The notes beneath the pieces are model-generated. The model worked only from the letters and a program-made list of their open reading frames with translations. It was not told where the DNA came from and did not search any database. The translations under genes were made by a program, and so were the position numbers. 25,943 bases of DNA, from positions 1-25,943 of the forward strand of contig JAEUKO010000021.1 of assembly GCA_016794285.1 (NCBI GenBank), written 5' to 3'. This DNA is from UBA1573 sp016794285. GTDB taxonomy: Bacteria; Pseudomonadota; Alphaproteobacteria; Micavibrionales; Micavibrionaceae. Positions 1-8,908 of this stretch are shown piece by piece. Position 1 is the stretch's first letter, and each line of letters starts with the position of its first letter.

Positions 1-1472
1 TGCGTCACGTCGGGATAGACAATGTCTCGTGGAACACCTGCCCTTATCGCAAGCTCTTCCAAACAAATTTTGGCTCGGCAGGTCCGCACATCAATCTTGC
101 ACTCATCGGGAAGATTCAAACACGCTCTCACAAAATCAGGGGCCAAGGACGGATACCGTATCTCCAGTCTGAACCGATCTGCAAGCATATCTGACACTGC
201 CAAAGCTCTAGGCAAAGAAACAGCCATATCTGTCAACGCCACTGCCTGCGCAAAATTATGTGTCAGACGGAATTTCTCTTCGACAAGCCACCGAAGACTA
301 GGACGATCATGCCCTCTTCTTATCAAGTTATAATAGGTCGTGGCAGGAAGTTCTTCACCGCGAGCCGCTGCCGATAAGGCCCGTATCCGCGAACCGGAAG
401 ACAGAGGCCCCGCCATCTGGGACATAAAATACATATGCCGAGGATGCCCTAACAACAATTCATCAACACCGAGCCCGCTGACCATTCCCCTAACTCCTTG
501 AGAGGCGGCACAATGATAAGCCCAATACTCGGGAAGAGTATCGACCTTCAAAGGACCATCTGGACCGATAATCGGCGACAAGGGTTTCGTGGTTAATTGA
601 GCATCTTCAGGACCAATCTCCTTGAAACCTACCCCGATCAAATCTGCCATTACTTGTGCATTTCTCACGCTACGCTCTAGCCCGGGGACCGGACAAGCAA
701 GAATAAGATCTGGACACATCTTCATGCTCAGCAACGCCGAGTCAATATCCCCTCCCCAAAGCAGCGCAAAGGGGCGAGGAGGCATTCTTGCAAGCATTGA
801 CCGGTTGAGAGCATCTTCTAATTTTTTTAGGGGATCTTCGAGATGCAGCAGCCCCCCATCTTCTCCTTCTGGCCACAAACTCATCATTCTAGGGAACCCA
901 GAGGAGACGTTATATTCCAACAGCTTCCCGGGCTCAATTTTAAGAACCCCATCAAAAACTGTCCTATGCCCGATAGCAAAATCAGCGTTCTTGTCTAATT
1001 TATGGACAGCCCCAAGCTCTCGCAGGTCAGAGGCGAAATAAAGCCCATCGGGCCGATACGCAATATACAAAGATTTTTCCCCCAAGGGATCGCAAAGAAG
1101 ATGAAGTTTTCTTGTCTGCTCATCATAAAAAGCGAGGGCAAAAGACCCTTCAAGCTCCCTCAGAAATTTAGCTCCACCTTGAGAGAATCCGTTGAGAAGA
1201 AACTCTCCGGTATCTTTCCCCCCTCCCCAACGATACGCCACATCTCTTTCGTTGAAAATTTCTCCGCTATACACAAGGTGAGTGGTTCCATCTTCAGAGC
1301 AAACAACCCCTCCCCCTTGTGTTGTCCCCATTGAAAACAAACCATTCTGATCCGTGACAGCTTGAGGAGAGCCGGAAGAAGAAACAGCCAGTGCCATTTC
1401 GGCCGTTGCTTTTTCTGCCTCTCTAGTGTTCTTACGATAAGGAAAATGAACTGTTCCGAATATATTAGCCAT
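1..1472 (-). CDS. Asparagine-synthase-like protein with degenerate active sites (3' end outside window)
   Basis: An uninterrupted frame of 490 codons runs from ATG at 1472 off the left edge. The order is that of class II asparagine synthetases: an N-terminal Ntn-amidotransferase-like domain (about residues 1-190), then a synthetase domain. Recognisable family signatures are SGEIFNE (usual NGEIYN), LEGSFALAFYD, CDPLGEKSLY (usual RDPxGxKPLY), FASDLRELG, GLGVDELLLGHPRH (usual GDGADELFGGYxR) and EIRYPSLAPDFV (usual ExRxPFLD). Two key sites are eroded. The nucleophilic Cys2 is absent (protein starts MANIFG), and the PP-loop SGGxDS reads GGDIDS in LLWGGDIDSALL. GAGG lies about 6 nt before the chosen ATG; an in-frame ATG six codons upstream is possible and also supplies no Cys2. 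Inference: it does not use glutamine as Asn synthetase B does, and may be a divergent ATP-dependent amide-forming enzyme (compare beta-lactam synthetase) or a non-catalytic paralogue. Family assignment is firm, substrate unknown. Confidence 0.8.
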   Translation of the reverse strand, partial: MANIFGTVHFPYRKNTREAEKATAEMALAVSSSGSPQAVTDQNGLFSMGTTQGGGVVCSEDGTTHLVYSGEIFNERDVAYRWGGGKDTGEFLLNGFSQGGAKFLRELEGSFALAFYDEQTRKLHLLCDPLGEKSLYIAYRPDGLYFASDLRELGAVHKLDKNADFAIGHRTVFDGVLKIEPGKLLEYNVSSGFPRMMSLWPEGEDGGLLHLEDPLKKLEDALNRSMLARMPPRPFALLWGGDIDSALLSMKMCPDLILACPVPGLERSVRNAQVMADLIGVGFKEIGPEDAQLTTKPLSPIIGPDGPLKVDTLPEYWAYHCAASQGVRGMVSGLGVDELLLGHPRHMYFMSQMAGPLSSGSRIRALSAAARGEELPATTYYNLIRRGHDRPSLRWLVEEKFRLTHNFAQAVALTDMAVSLPRALAVSDMLADRFRLEIRYPSLAPDFVRACLNLPDECKIDVRTCRAKICLEELAIRAGVPRDIVYPDVT

Positions 1473-1509
1473 CTTTTGCCTCACTTTCATGTTGGAAGGT
1501 ATGGCAAAA

Positions 1510-1538
1510 CTGCTAACAGGTTTTTTGAGTCATGTCAA
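1510..1538 (-). promoter_or_regulatory. Sigma70-type promoter of the asparagine-synthase-like gene
   Basis: On the minus strand a perfect -35 box TTGACA (1533-1538) is followed after 17 bases by a weak -10 box TAGCAG (1510-1515). Transcription would begin about 30 nt before the ATG at 1472. Just upstream lies an inverted repeat TCATGC-N6-GCATGA (1543-1560), which could be a weak terminator for the preceding glpD transcript or an operator. The -10 matches consensus at only three positions, so this is a candidate. Confidence 0.45.
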
Positions 1539-1625
1539 ATAATCATGCCTGATAGCATGAAACCGCATATCTAAGCTCCCGCCACGTAAACGCAGTTGTG
1601 GCTTTTCAAGGAAGATATTCCTATA

Positions 1626-3128
1626 TTATAACGAATTTGTCAAGCTTTTTTCAGAGTGGGAAGACGACATAAAGCTTTCAAGAGTCTTGCGCGTCTCTTC
1701 CGAGATATGCAGTCCCAACTTCGACCGCCTCCAGAGAATATCTTCTGGAGTCTGAGCCCATTCTTCCTCAATCAGATAGCGAACTTCTGACTCGAAGAGA
1801 CCATCTCCCAAATCCTTGCCCATCGGTTTCGCAAGAATACGGTCCATGATTGTGCCATAAGATCCTGCCAACCGCCGCAACGTATCAGGCGGAATATTTG
1901 GCCATTTCACGGCTTGCTGATTCAAGAACGCCGTAAAATCAAGCCCCCCGAAATCTCCACCACACAAGGGAACTTTATCTGTCCACGGTCCTTCCGAGGA
2001 AAATCCTTCTGCATCCAAAAGATCACAAACTTGTTCGGATAATTTGCGATAGGTTGTGAGCTTTCCACCAAAAACCGAAAGGATGTAGGACCCGTCTTTT
2101 CTTTGTGGGTAGAGATGGTAATCCCGCGTGACACTGCGGGCATTCTTCCGGCCATCATCAAATAAAGCGCGGACACCACTATACGACCATATAATTTGGT
2201 TTGTAGTCACCGAAGACAGAAAATAACGATTTACCGCAGCACAGAGGTAATCCTGTTCAGCCGTTGTAACACAAGCCCCCCGTGCATCACCGGTAAACTC
2301 GGTATCGGTGGTTCCGATCAAGGTAAAGCAACCTTGATAAGGAATGGCAAAAACAACTCGCCGATCTGGTTGTTGCAAAATATAAGCATGATCCCCCTCA
2401 AAAAGGGAAGGAACAACAATATGGCTCCCCTGCACCAAGCGAAGACGAGGAGTCTGGTTTGGGATTGAAAGATTGGAGTTATCCAAAACGTCCCGCACAT
2501 ATGGCCCTGCGGCATTCACCACATATTTTGCACGAACTTCTCCGCTTTCGCCGCTCAGCAAATCTTTGAGGTGCAGTGCCCATGCCCCGCAATCAGGGAT
2601 AATTTTTTCACACATCGTACGGGTGAGAATAACCGCGCCCCGCTGTGCGGCATCGACCGCATTCAGTATTACCAAACGCGCATCATCAACCCGACAATCT
2701 GAGTAGGAAAATCCGCGTTTAAGTTCAGGACGAAGAAATTTTCCTAAGCTCCCTTCGCGCAAATTTTCCATGCGCGATCTGGAAAGATTTTTTTCACCTC
2801 CTAAATGATCGTAAAGAAATAACCCTGCCCGCACCATCCATGCTGGACGAACACTGTTCTGATGAGGCAAAACAAACCGCAAAGGATGGACAAGGTGGGG
2901 GGCCATCTGGCAGAGGACTTCCCTCTCCCGCAAGGATTCGCGCACAAGGCGGAAAGCAAATTGTTCGAGGTAACGCAACCCCCCGTGAATAAGCTTGGTA
3001 CTCGCGGACGATGTCACCGAGGCAAGGTCTCCCTGCTCAACCAAAAGAACCTTATAGCCACGCCCAGCGGCATCGCGGGCAACCCCAACCCCGTTTATTC
3101 CTCCACCGATGACACATAAATCATACAT
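1626..3128 (-). CDS. glpD: Aerobic glycerol-3-phosphate dehydrogenase (FAD-dependent)
   Basis: The 500-residue product matches the usual length of GlpD. It opens with the FAD-binding Rossmann motif DLCVIGGGINGVGVARDAAG (from residue 3) and the adjoining LVEQGDLASVTSSASTKLIH stretch with HGGLRYLE, which is diagnostic for GlpD/GlpA. Further family segments are YSDCRVDDARLVILNA, VNAAGPYVRDVLD and YILSVFGGKLTTYRKLSE. GlpD is a peripheral inner-membrane enzyme that oxidises sn-glycerol-3-phosphate to dihydroxyacetone phosphate and passes electrons to ubiquinone, which would feed the bc1 complex encoded at 21530-24241. The ATG at 3128 begins the conserved N-terminus; no strong Shine-Dalgarno sequence is visible before it. 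The gene lies 50 bases downstream of the response-regulator gene on the same strand, so read-through from the two-component genes is possible. No glpF, glpK or glpR is seen nearby. Confidence 0.95.
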   Translation of the reverse strand: MYDLCVIGGGINGVGVARDAAGRGYKVLLVEQGDLASVTSSASTKLIHGGLRYLEQFAFRLVRESLREREVLCQMAPHLVHPLRFVLPHQNSVRPAWMVRAGLFLYDHLGGEKNLSRSRMENLREGSLGKFLRPELKRGFSYSDCRVDDARLVILNAVDAAQRGAVILTRTMCEKIIPDCGAWALHLKDLLSGESGEVRAKYVVNAAGPYVRDVLDNSNLSIPNQTPRLRLVQGSHIVVPSLFEGDHAYILQQPDRRVVFAIPYQGCFTLIGTTDTEFTGDARGACVTTAEQDYLCAAVNRYFLSSVTTNQIIWSYSGVRALFDDGRKNARSVTRDYHLYPQRKDGSYILSVFGGKLTTYRKLSEQVCDLLDAEGFSSEGPWTDKVPLCGGDFGGLDFTAFLNQQAVKWPNIPPDTLRRLAGSYGTIMDRILAKPMGKDLGDGLFESEVRYLIEEEWAQTPEDILWRRSKLGLHISEETRKTLESFMSSSHSEKSLTNSL

Positions 3129-3178
3129 AGTGTGAATGGTACACCATCCACAACAAGGCTCAAGAGGCCTTAGGCTAC

Positions 3179-3583
3179 TTATTTCTCAACATACTTTGTT
3201 TTGATAACCCGCAGCTTGGTTTCCAATTGCGCCGGAGAGAAAGGTTTCCGAATATAAGCCGTAACGCCCGAGGCCTTTGCCTCTGCCACAGAATCAATAT
3301 CACTCCGTCCTGTAATCATCAAAAACGGCATTTCCGGACTGACGGACCGCATTTGACGCAAGAACTCAACCCCTGAAAGCTTGGGCATATTCCAATCGCA
3401 GATGACCACATCAACCATATCAAGAGCGGCATCGGAAAAACTCAACGCCTCTTTCCCATCGGCAGCCTCAAAGGTTTGGGTTATCCCCATTTCCATCAGC
3501 ATTCCTTTAATCATTGACCGCATCTCTTGTTGATCGTCCACAATTAAAACTCTTAGTTTTTCTAACTCGTCTCCCTTAGCCAT
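3179..3583 (-). CDS. Single-domain (CheY-like) response regulator
   Basis: The 134-residue product is a lone receiver domain with no output domain. The acidic pair D16-D17 (LIVDD), phosphoacceptor D63 (VVICDWNMPKLSG), T91 (MITGRSD) and K113 (YIRKPFS) are all in place, so it should be phosphorylatable. AAAGGA lies 8 nt before the ATG. It is 30 bases downstream of the hybrid kinase gene on the same strand and is very likely its operon partner. The CDWNMP wording resembles chemotaxis-type CheY proteins, but no che or flagellar genes are present in the window, so a motility role is only a possibility. It could equally be a phosphorelay intermediate or a diffusible regulator acting by protein contact. 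Confidence 0.9.
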   Translation of the reverse strand: MAKGDELEKLRVLIVDDQQEMRSMIKGMLMEMGITQTFEAADGKEALSFSDAALDMVDVVICDWNMPKLSGVEFLRQMRSVSPEMPFLMITGRSDIDSVAEAKASGVTAYIRKPFSPAQLETKLRVIKTKYVEK

Positions 3584-3613
3584 TTCATTTTTCCTTTGTT
3601 AAAAAATACATGA

Positions 3614-5548
3614 TTATTGCCAGTGCGCAGCCAGTTTCTTGCCACTTCCCTTACCTAGAGAAATAGATTCAAGAACCTGTCGCAAATTTTCAGGAACTAC
3701 GGGTTTGGCCAAGAAGATAGCATCCTCTGGCAAAACAACTTCTGCTTGATCCCCCCGAACCGGATATCCGCTCATAAATACAATCGCCGTTTCTGGACGA
3801 ATATCCTTCATCAGCTCTGCAAGCTTAAGTCCGCCAAGCTCCGGCATCACCATATCTGTCAGCAAGAAATCAATGGGGCCCTCAAACGCATCTTGAATCA
3901 CCAACGCCTCGTTTCCATTTCTAGCGGATAGAACATGAAGACCAAATTCGCCCAAAACATCCGCCATAATATGAAGAAGTTCCGGTTCGTCTTCCGCCAG
4001 CAAAACTGTCTTTCCAAGTAAAACCGTGGAACTATCCTCTAATTCTGTTGCTTCATTTTCATGATGGATAACCGGTTTTACCAATGGGAGTTTAATAATA
4101 AACTTAGCCCCTTTCCCAACTTCCGACTGAACTGTTATCTCTCCGCCCAGTTGCTTGACCAAGCCATAAACAGTTGACAGACCAAGGCCAGTCCCTTTGC
4201 CTTGAGATTTGGTAGTAAAAAAAGGATCAAATATTTTCTGAACCGTGGCCTCATCCATGCCAATTCCGCTATCTTCAACAGACAGCAAAACATATCCTTC
4301 CTTGCCCTCTGTCGTTGTGACAACAATATCACCCCCTTGAGGCATGGCATCTCGCGCATTGATAACAAGGTTCATAACGATTTGAACCATGGAATCGTGG
4401 GTCCCCTTAATCCAAAATTTTTCTTCAGCAGGGGGCATAATCAAGTTGAACGTGGCCCCAACCAGAGGATTAAGCAGCGCCTCCATATCCAACAACTCCT
4501 CCCCAAGATCAATGACCTCTTCTTCTGCAATTCTAAGTCTGCCAAAGGTGAGTAGCCGCCGCGTCAGACCACTCCCACGCTTGCTGGCTTGTTGAATTTT
4601 TTCTAGCATTTCATCAATAGGTTTTCCCTTCTTATGCGACGATTGGGCCATGCGCGAATAGCCCTCTATAATTGAGAGAATATTGTTGAAATCATGGGCC
4701 ACCCCTCCCGCCAATTGTCCGATTGCTTCCAATTTGTGAGACTGGGCAATCTGCTCCTCTCGAATTTTCGTTTCGGTCTGGTCTGAAAGAAAGCCAATGA
4801 GGTGGGTTACCTTCGTTCCGCGTAGCAAAGGAAAAATCTGAAGCTCAAACCAATTAGATCCCCCTTTGGGCGAATTAATAAACTTCCATAAAGTCATCTC
4901 TGTACGCAGATCAAGCTTTGTCCGAATTTCTTCTCGCTGATTGCTAAACCTTTCCATCAACTCTTCGCGTAAAGAGGAGCCGACCAAAGGCCTCCCTCCC
5001 CCCCCTAAGAGAAGGGAAATTGCCGTGTTGACGAACAAAATGGGGAAATCATCTGACTGCGCATCGGCAATAAAAATTCCGTTCGGCGCAGCCTCGACCG
5101 CCTCCAACAAAATTTTGTTTTGCTCGTTCGCCTGCAAAAGAGCCTGCGTCCGCTGATAGACCAAAGAAATATCGGATAAAATAACCGTTGTTTCTTTCTC
5201 GCTCTGGCGAAGAACCCTCGCCAGAAGAGTCCTCCCGCTTTCCAATCTTACAATCTCTTGGAACCCTCCAAGAGGAGCCCATTGTGTCGTTAAAGCTGCT
5301 TGGTCCTGCCACTCCAAACTATGATCGTAGACAAAGGCAAAAAATAATTTGATGTTCCCCAGTCCTTTTTGAGGATGGTTAAGATCGGGAAAAAACTCAT
5401 ACGCTTTTTCACTGGCATACAACAAATTGCTATTTTCCCCATAACGAAGAATCCCTGCCTCCATAGAAAGCAAAGCCTCATTAAACCCTTGAAAAAAAGA
5501 ATCTTTTTCTTCGAATTTCGCAGTATCTATTGAAACAGGATCGGACAT
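3614..5548 (-). CDS. Soluble PAS-PAS hybrid sensor histidine kinase with C-terminal receiver (CckA-like core)
   Basis: I choose ATG at 5548 (644 residues) because AGGGTGAG lies about 5 nt before it. A GTG at 5590 would add 14 residues but has no clear ribosome site. The order is: PAS-like region (about 25-130), short coiled linker, second PAS domain (about 140-265), HisKA with the H-box LAGGVAHDFNNIL (H285), HATPase with N-box NLVINARDAM (393-402), G1 DSGIGM, F-box FDPFFTTK and G2 GTGLGLS, and finally a receiver with LAEDEPE, TDMVMPELGG (D565) and K615. The H-box and ATPase wording is that of the CckA/hybrid-kinase group of alphaproteobacteria. CckA itself is membrane-anchored and no TM segment is visible here, so this is probably a cytoplasmic paralogue, not CckA. 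The response-regulator gene follows 30 bases downstream. The input signal cannot be read from the sequence. Confidence 0.92.
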   Translation of the reverse strand: MSDPVSIDTAKFEEKDSFFQGFNEALLSMEAGILRYGENSNLLYASEKAYEFFPDLNHPQKGLGNIKLFFAFVYDHSLEWQDQAALTTQWAPLGGFQEIVRLESGRTLLARVLRQSEKETTVILSDISLVYQRTQALLQANEQNKILLEAVEAAPNGIFIADAQSDDFPILFVNTAISLLLGGGGRPLVGSSLREELMERFSNQREEIRTKLDLRTEMTLWKFINSPKGGSNWFELQIFPLLRGTKVTHLIGFLSDQTETKIREEQIAQSHKLEAIGQLAGGVAHDFNNILSIIEGYSRMAQSSHKKGKPIDEMLEKIQQASKRGSGLTRRLLTFGRLRIAEEEVIDLGEELLDMEALLNPLVGATFNLIMPPAEEKFWIKGTHDSMVQIVMNLVINARDAMPQGGDIVVTTTEGKEGYVLLSVEDSGIGMDEATVQKIFDPFFTTKSQGKGTGLGLSTVYGLVKQLGGEITVQSEVGKGAKFIIKLPLVKPVIHHENEATELEDSSTVLLGKTVLLAEDEPELLHIMADVLGEFGLHVLSARNGNEALVIQDAFEGPIDFLLTDMVMPELGGLKLAELMKDIRPETAIVFMSGYPVRGDQAEVVLPEDAIFLAKPVVPENLRQVLESISLGKGSGKKLAAHWQ

Positions 5549-5689
5549 AGACTCACCCTTCGGTTGTAATTGTATGCTTAATTCACTCACATTTCACGTT
5601 TTATCTCTTTATTCTTCACTTTGACATACGGTTGTATTTGATGCAGGGTAAAATCGTTCCAAAAATGAAACATTTTTTCTTCGACAGAT

Positions 5690-7780
5690 ATGAAAACTCT
5701 GCTCGTTCGACTGGTTGCCGCATGGCTTATTCTGCTTCCCAGTGGGGGGAAAGCGGAATCAGTGGGACGCCCCACGCCCAACATGAGCGGAGTCCTCGGG
5801 TTAAATACAGTTCCTAATGCCCGCCTTGACCCTTACGGAACAGTTCGCCTCACCCTTGGCCGCACAACCCCTTATATTCACGCGAGTAGCGGATTTCAAA
5901 TTGGAGAAAACCTGTATCTTGGGATTCGCCAAACCGCAAAATCAGGAAGCCTGACTGCCACACCTGACCGCCTATTCCCAGGCATGGACATGAAATACCG
6001 CTTATACCCTGAAACCGGATGGCGGCCTGAAATTTCTCTCGGCTTACAATCCGCCTTTGGTCAGAAACGGCTCGCCGCCGAGTATCTCGCCCTCTCCAAA
6101 AAATATGAAAATTTTGATTTCACCGCCGGTGTGGGATGGGGCCGGATGGGCTCGCGGTACAGCATTGAATCACCGCTAACCGTAGGCGGAGCTTTCCAAG
6201 ATAAAAACCGCCCTCTTGATGGAGAAAACCCCAACTCTTTCCGAGACTGGTTTCGAGGCGATGCCGGATTTTTTATGGGGGTTCAATATTTCGTGCCCCA
6301 TTCAGATTGGTCGCTCAAGGCTGATTTTTCGAGTGACGGATGGAAAGCAGAAAAAGCGGCAGACCCTTCCTTTAATGTCCCCGCCCCGTGGTCAGTTGGC
6401 TTTGATTACCAACCAACAAAATGGTTGAGTGCTGGCATGGCCCTATTGGGAACAGACCGCCTAATGGCACGGATCACCGTTCAAGGGCTTGTTCAAAACT
6501 GGCCGTTCACGCCAGCTTCTCCCCTGCCTGCTTTGGCTCTCCTCCCCAACCGCTCGCATAATCTCCCTGCCCAAGAAATCAGTGACACGGCACAAAAAAA
6601 CGATCTGGATCTGTTCGATGTCAGAAAAAACAAAAATCAAGTCTCGGCCATTCTTGATTTACAAGACACAGTTTCAACCGCCGAACAATTGGGAATAGCC
6701 GCCCGTCATTTATCCAACTTGTCCGGTCCATCCCCTGAAACCATCACTATTTTTCCTCGTTATCTTGGTCTCAAAGGCCCCGCCCTTTCTCTCAATCGAC
6801 GCGATATTGAACAGGCTATTTCCCACCACCAAGGCAGTGCCGAAGAAATTTGGCAAACCGTCTTTTTCAACCCAAATCTTCCCTTCCAACTTCCTGAGAA
6901 AACCCGTCCGATCTTTCGTCACCTGAGCCTCAGGTTCTCTTTGTATAACGAAATCAGTCCAGCAGAAGAAGATAACGGTATTTTGTACCGCACAGCCTTG
7001 CTCACCGAAATGCACAAACGGTTAAGCCGTCATTTTCTGTCGGAGACATCTTTTCGTTTGAATCTCTCAAACAATCTTTCCTCACTAGGCGAACTGCGCC
7101 CATTGGTTTTTCTCCCCGTGCGCGGAGATATTGACCAATTTTCGCGTCACCGTCTTGCGCTTGAGCGTAATTATCTCAGTGGCTTTTTGAGCCTGAGCCC
7201 CAATTGGCACGCCAATGCCACGATAGGGTATCTTGAAGAAATGTACGCGGGATTAGGGACAGAAATTATTTACCGTCCATGGAAAAAAAACTGGGCTGTT
7301 GGTTTTGAAATCAGCGAAGCTCTCAAACGCGACCCCGCCACAGCCATGAGTCTTGGCCTCACCACAGACCACATTCTGACCGGTCACCTGAACGCCTTCT
7401 ATGAAATTCCGAATTCGGATGCAACCCTCCACGCAAGTCTGGGCCGTTATCTGGCAGGTGATATAGGAGGAAGCCTGTCCCTCACCAACCGCTTTCGAAA
7501 TGGAACAACTTTGGAAGGGTTTGTGACTGCAACCAACCAAAACGACCCCGATCCCTATGGCGGAAGAACGAATGTTTTTTCGGGGTTAAGAATTATGGTT
7601 CCCTTGGGCGATGCAAACTACCTCCCCAACGGGAGTCGCATTGAGACGGTACTAGCTCCGCTGGGACGAAATACAGGCCAAAAACTTGACCTGCCCTCCC
7701 GCCTTTACGAAGCAACCGAACCCCTATCCTATCGTCACATCACGCAGCACTGGACGAAAGTGGCGAAGAATCAGCCCTAA
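5690..7780 (+). CDS. YjbH-domain outer-membrane protein (exopolysaccharide-export type)
   Basis: The product has 696 residues with a signal peptide (Lys2, hydrophobic stretch 4-17, likely cleavage after GGKA near 22). The mature start has the YjbH/DUF940 pattern: NMSGVLGLNTVPNARLDPYG, then alternating beta strands such as LYLGIRQT, MDMKYRLYPE and DFTAGVGWGRMGS. Near the C-terminus NDPDPYGGRTNVFSGLRIMVPL looks like the end of a beta barrel. YjbH proteins are believed to sit in the outer membrane with exopolysaccharide export systems. In enterobacteria the gene belongs to yjbEFGH; here no yjbE, F or G partner is visible. The gene diverges from the hybrid kinase with about 140 bases between starts. 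The 3' end overlaps the convergent dehydrogenase gene by 41 bases. No clear Shine-Dalgarno sequence precedes the ATG, but the signal peptide supports this start. Confidence 0.82.
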   Translation: MKTLLVRLVAAWLILLPSGGKAESVGRPTPNMSGVLGLNTVPNARLDPYGTVRLTLGRTTPYIHASSGFQIGENLYLGIRQTAKSGSLTATPDRLFPGMDMKYRLYPETGWRPEISLGLQSAFGQKRLAAEYLALSKKYENFDFTAGVGWGRMGSRYSIESPLTVGGAFQDKNRPLDGENPNSFRDWFRGDAGFFMGVQYFVPHSDWSLKADFSSDGWKAEKAADPSFNVPAPWSVGFDYQPTKWLSAGMALLGTDRLMARITVQGLVQNWPFTPASPLPALALLPNRSHNLPAQEISDTAQKNDLDLFDVRKNKNQVSAILDLQDTVSTAEQLGIAARHLSNLSGPSPETITIFPRYLGLKGPALSLNRRDIEQAISHHQGSAEEIWQTVFFNPNLPFQLPEKTRPIFRHLSLRFSLYNEISPAEEDNGILYRTALLTEMHKRLSRHFLSETSFRLNLSNNLSSLGELRPLVFLPVRGDIDQFSRHRLALERNYLSGFLSLSPNWHANATIGYLEEMYAGLGTEIIYRPWKKNWAVGFEISEALKRDPATAMSLGLTTDHILTGHLNAFYEIPNSDATLHASLGRYLAGDIGGSLSLTNRFRNGTTLEGFVTATNQNDPDPYGGRTNVFSGLRIMVPLGDANYLPNGSRIETVLAPLGRNTGQKLDLPSRLYEATEPLSYRHITQHWTKVAKNQP

Positions 7781-8876
7781 AAACCTGCTCCGCCAGAGAA
7801 TCGGCAGCCTGTCCGGTTGGGATCTTCTTTTGACGAGAGATGGCAAAAATATCCAGCAACGTTGGTCCAATTTTTTCGACATGGCGCATCATGTTTTCAG
7901 CTGTCAAAGGATGGTCGTAGGGAGTGTGTTTTCTCCGCCCATAATATTCATAACCTACACTGATGATCCCGCCAGCATTGATGGCGTAATCTGGTGCGTA
8001 AAGAATACCGCGCTCGAACAACATTTGATCGTGGTAAGAAGGTTCGGCCAATTGGTTATTAGCCGCTCCGGCCACAACTTTTGCCTTTATCTCAGGGATT
8101 GTTGTGTCATTCAAACCTGCCCCCAAAGCGCACGGAGAGAAGATATCCGCCTCTGCAGCATGAATGCGTGCCGTATCAACAATGGAAACCCGATCCCCAA
8201 AGGCTTTTCTAGCAAGTTCGAGAGAGGATTGATTGACATCCGCCACGATCAACCTCGCCCCGTCAGATGCCAGATACTCGGCCAAGACATACCCCACAGC
8301 ACCGAGGCCCTGAATGGCCACGGTTTTCCCCGCAAGGTCAGGTGACCCATATTTCTCTGCAACTGCAGCCTTTAATCCACAATATACACCAAACGCCGTG
8401 ACCGGAGATGGGTTTCCCGTGACGATTCCACTTTCCCCCTCCGTGGGTGGCAATCCTGCAACGTGTTGCGTTGTACGGCTAATGGCAATCATGTCTTGTT
8501 CGTTAGACCCAACATCTTCAGCGGTAATATAGCGCCCACCGAGCCTTTCAATGGACTCGCCAAACCTCTCCATGATGGCAGGAGTTTTGAGGGTTTTAGG
8601 ATCTCCGATGATAACCGCCTTCCCTCCTCCAAGCGGCAATCTTGCCAGAGCCGATTTATAGGTCATCCCCCGCGAAAGACGGAGAACATCCGTCACCGCT
8701 GCATCAAATGATGTGTAAGGAAAAAAACGACATCCACCAAGAGCCGGCCCTAGATTGGTATTATGAACGGCAATGAGAGCCTGTAGGCCAAGAGATCCAT
8801 CTTCAAAGTGGACAACCTGTTCGTGATGGTCAAAACTAGGGTGGTTTGAGAGATCAAGGGTCTTGGCACTCAACAT
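7740..8876 (-). CDS. Leucine/valine/phenylalanine-type amino-acid dehydrogenase (Glu/Leu/Phe/Val DH family)
   Basis: The 378-residue product belongs to the short Leu/Val/Phe branch of the family (Glu dehydrogenases are longer). Substrate and catalytic residues are present: the glycine-rich NLGPALGGCR, K74 (RGMTYKSAL), K86 (LPLGGGKAVI) and D121 (AEDVGSNEQD). Spacing equals that of Bacillus leucine dehydrogenase K68/K80/D115. The NAD site is GLGAVG (190-195), and PDYAINAGGII is the conserved C-terminal segment. It should catalyse reversible NAD-dependent oxidative deamination of a branched-chain or aromatic amino acid to the 2-oxo acid; which one cannot be decided here. AAAGGA precedes the ATG, and a good promoter lies at 8909-8937. 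The last 13 codons overlap the 3' end of the yjbH-like gene in antisense. Confidence 0.9.
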   Translation of the reverse strand: MLSAKTLDLSNHPSFDHHEQVVHFEDGSLGLQALIAVHNTNLGPALGGCRFFPYTSFDAAVTDVLRLSRGMTYKSALARLPLGGGKAVIIGDPKTLKTPAIMERFGESIERLGGRYITAEDVGSNEQDMIAISRTTQHVAGLPPTEGESGIVTGNPSPVTAFGVYCGLKAAVAEKYGSPDLAGKTVAIQGLGAVGYVLAEYLASDGARLIVADVNQSSLELARKAFGDRVSIVDTARIHAAEADIFSPCALGAGLNDTTIPEIKAKVVAGAANNQLAEPSYHDQMLFERGILYAPDYAINAGGIISVGYEYYGRRKHTPYDHPLTAENMMRHVEKIGPTLLDIFAISRQKKIPTGQAADSLAEQVFRADSSPLSSSAA

Positions 8877-8908
8877 AATCAGTCCTTTCTCGTTAATGGG
8901 TTAGAACC

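Noticed and set aside
622..1334. Plus-strand frames of 110-139 codons at the left edge
   Set aside because: They oppose the asparagine-synthase-like gene, which is open for 490 codons with family motifs on the minus strand.
7686..8345. 219-codon plus-strand frame at the end of the yjbH-like gene
   Set aside because: Lies almost wholly opposite the amino-acid dehydrogenase, whose motifs are unmistakable; no ribosome site.
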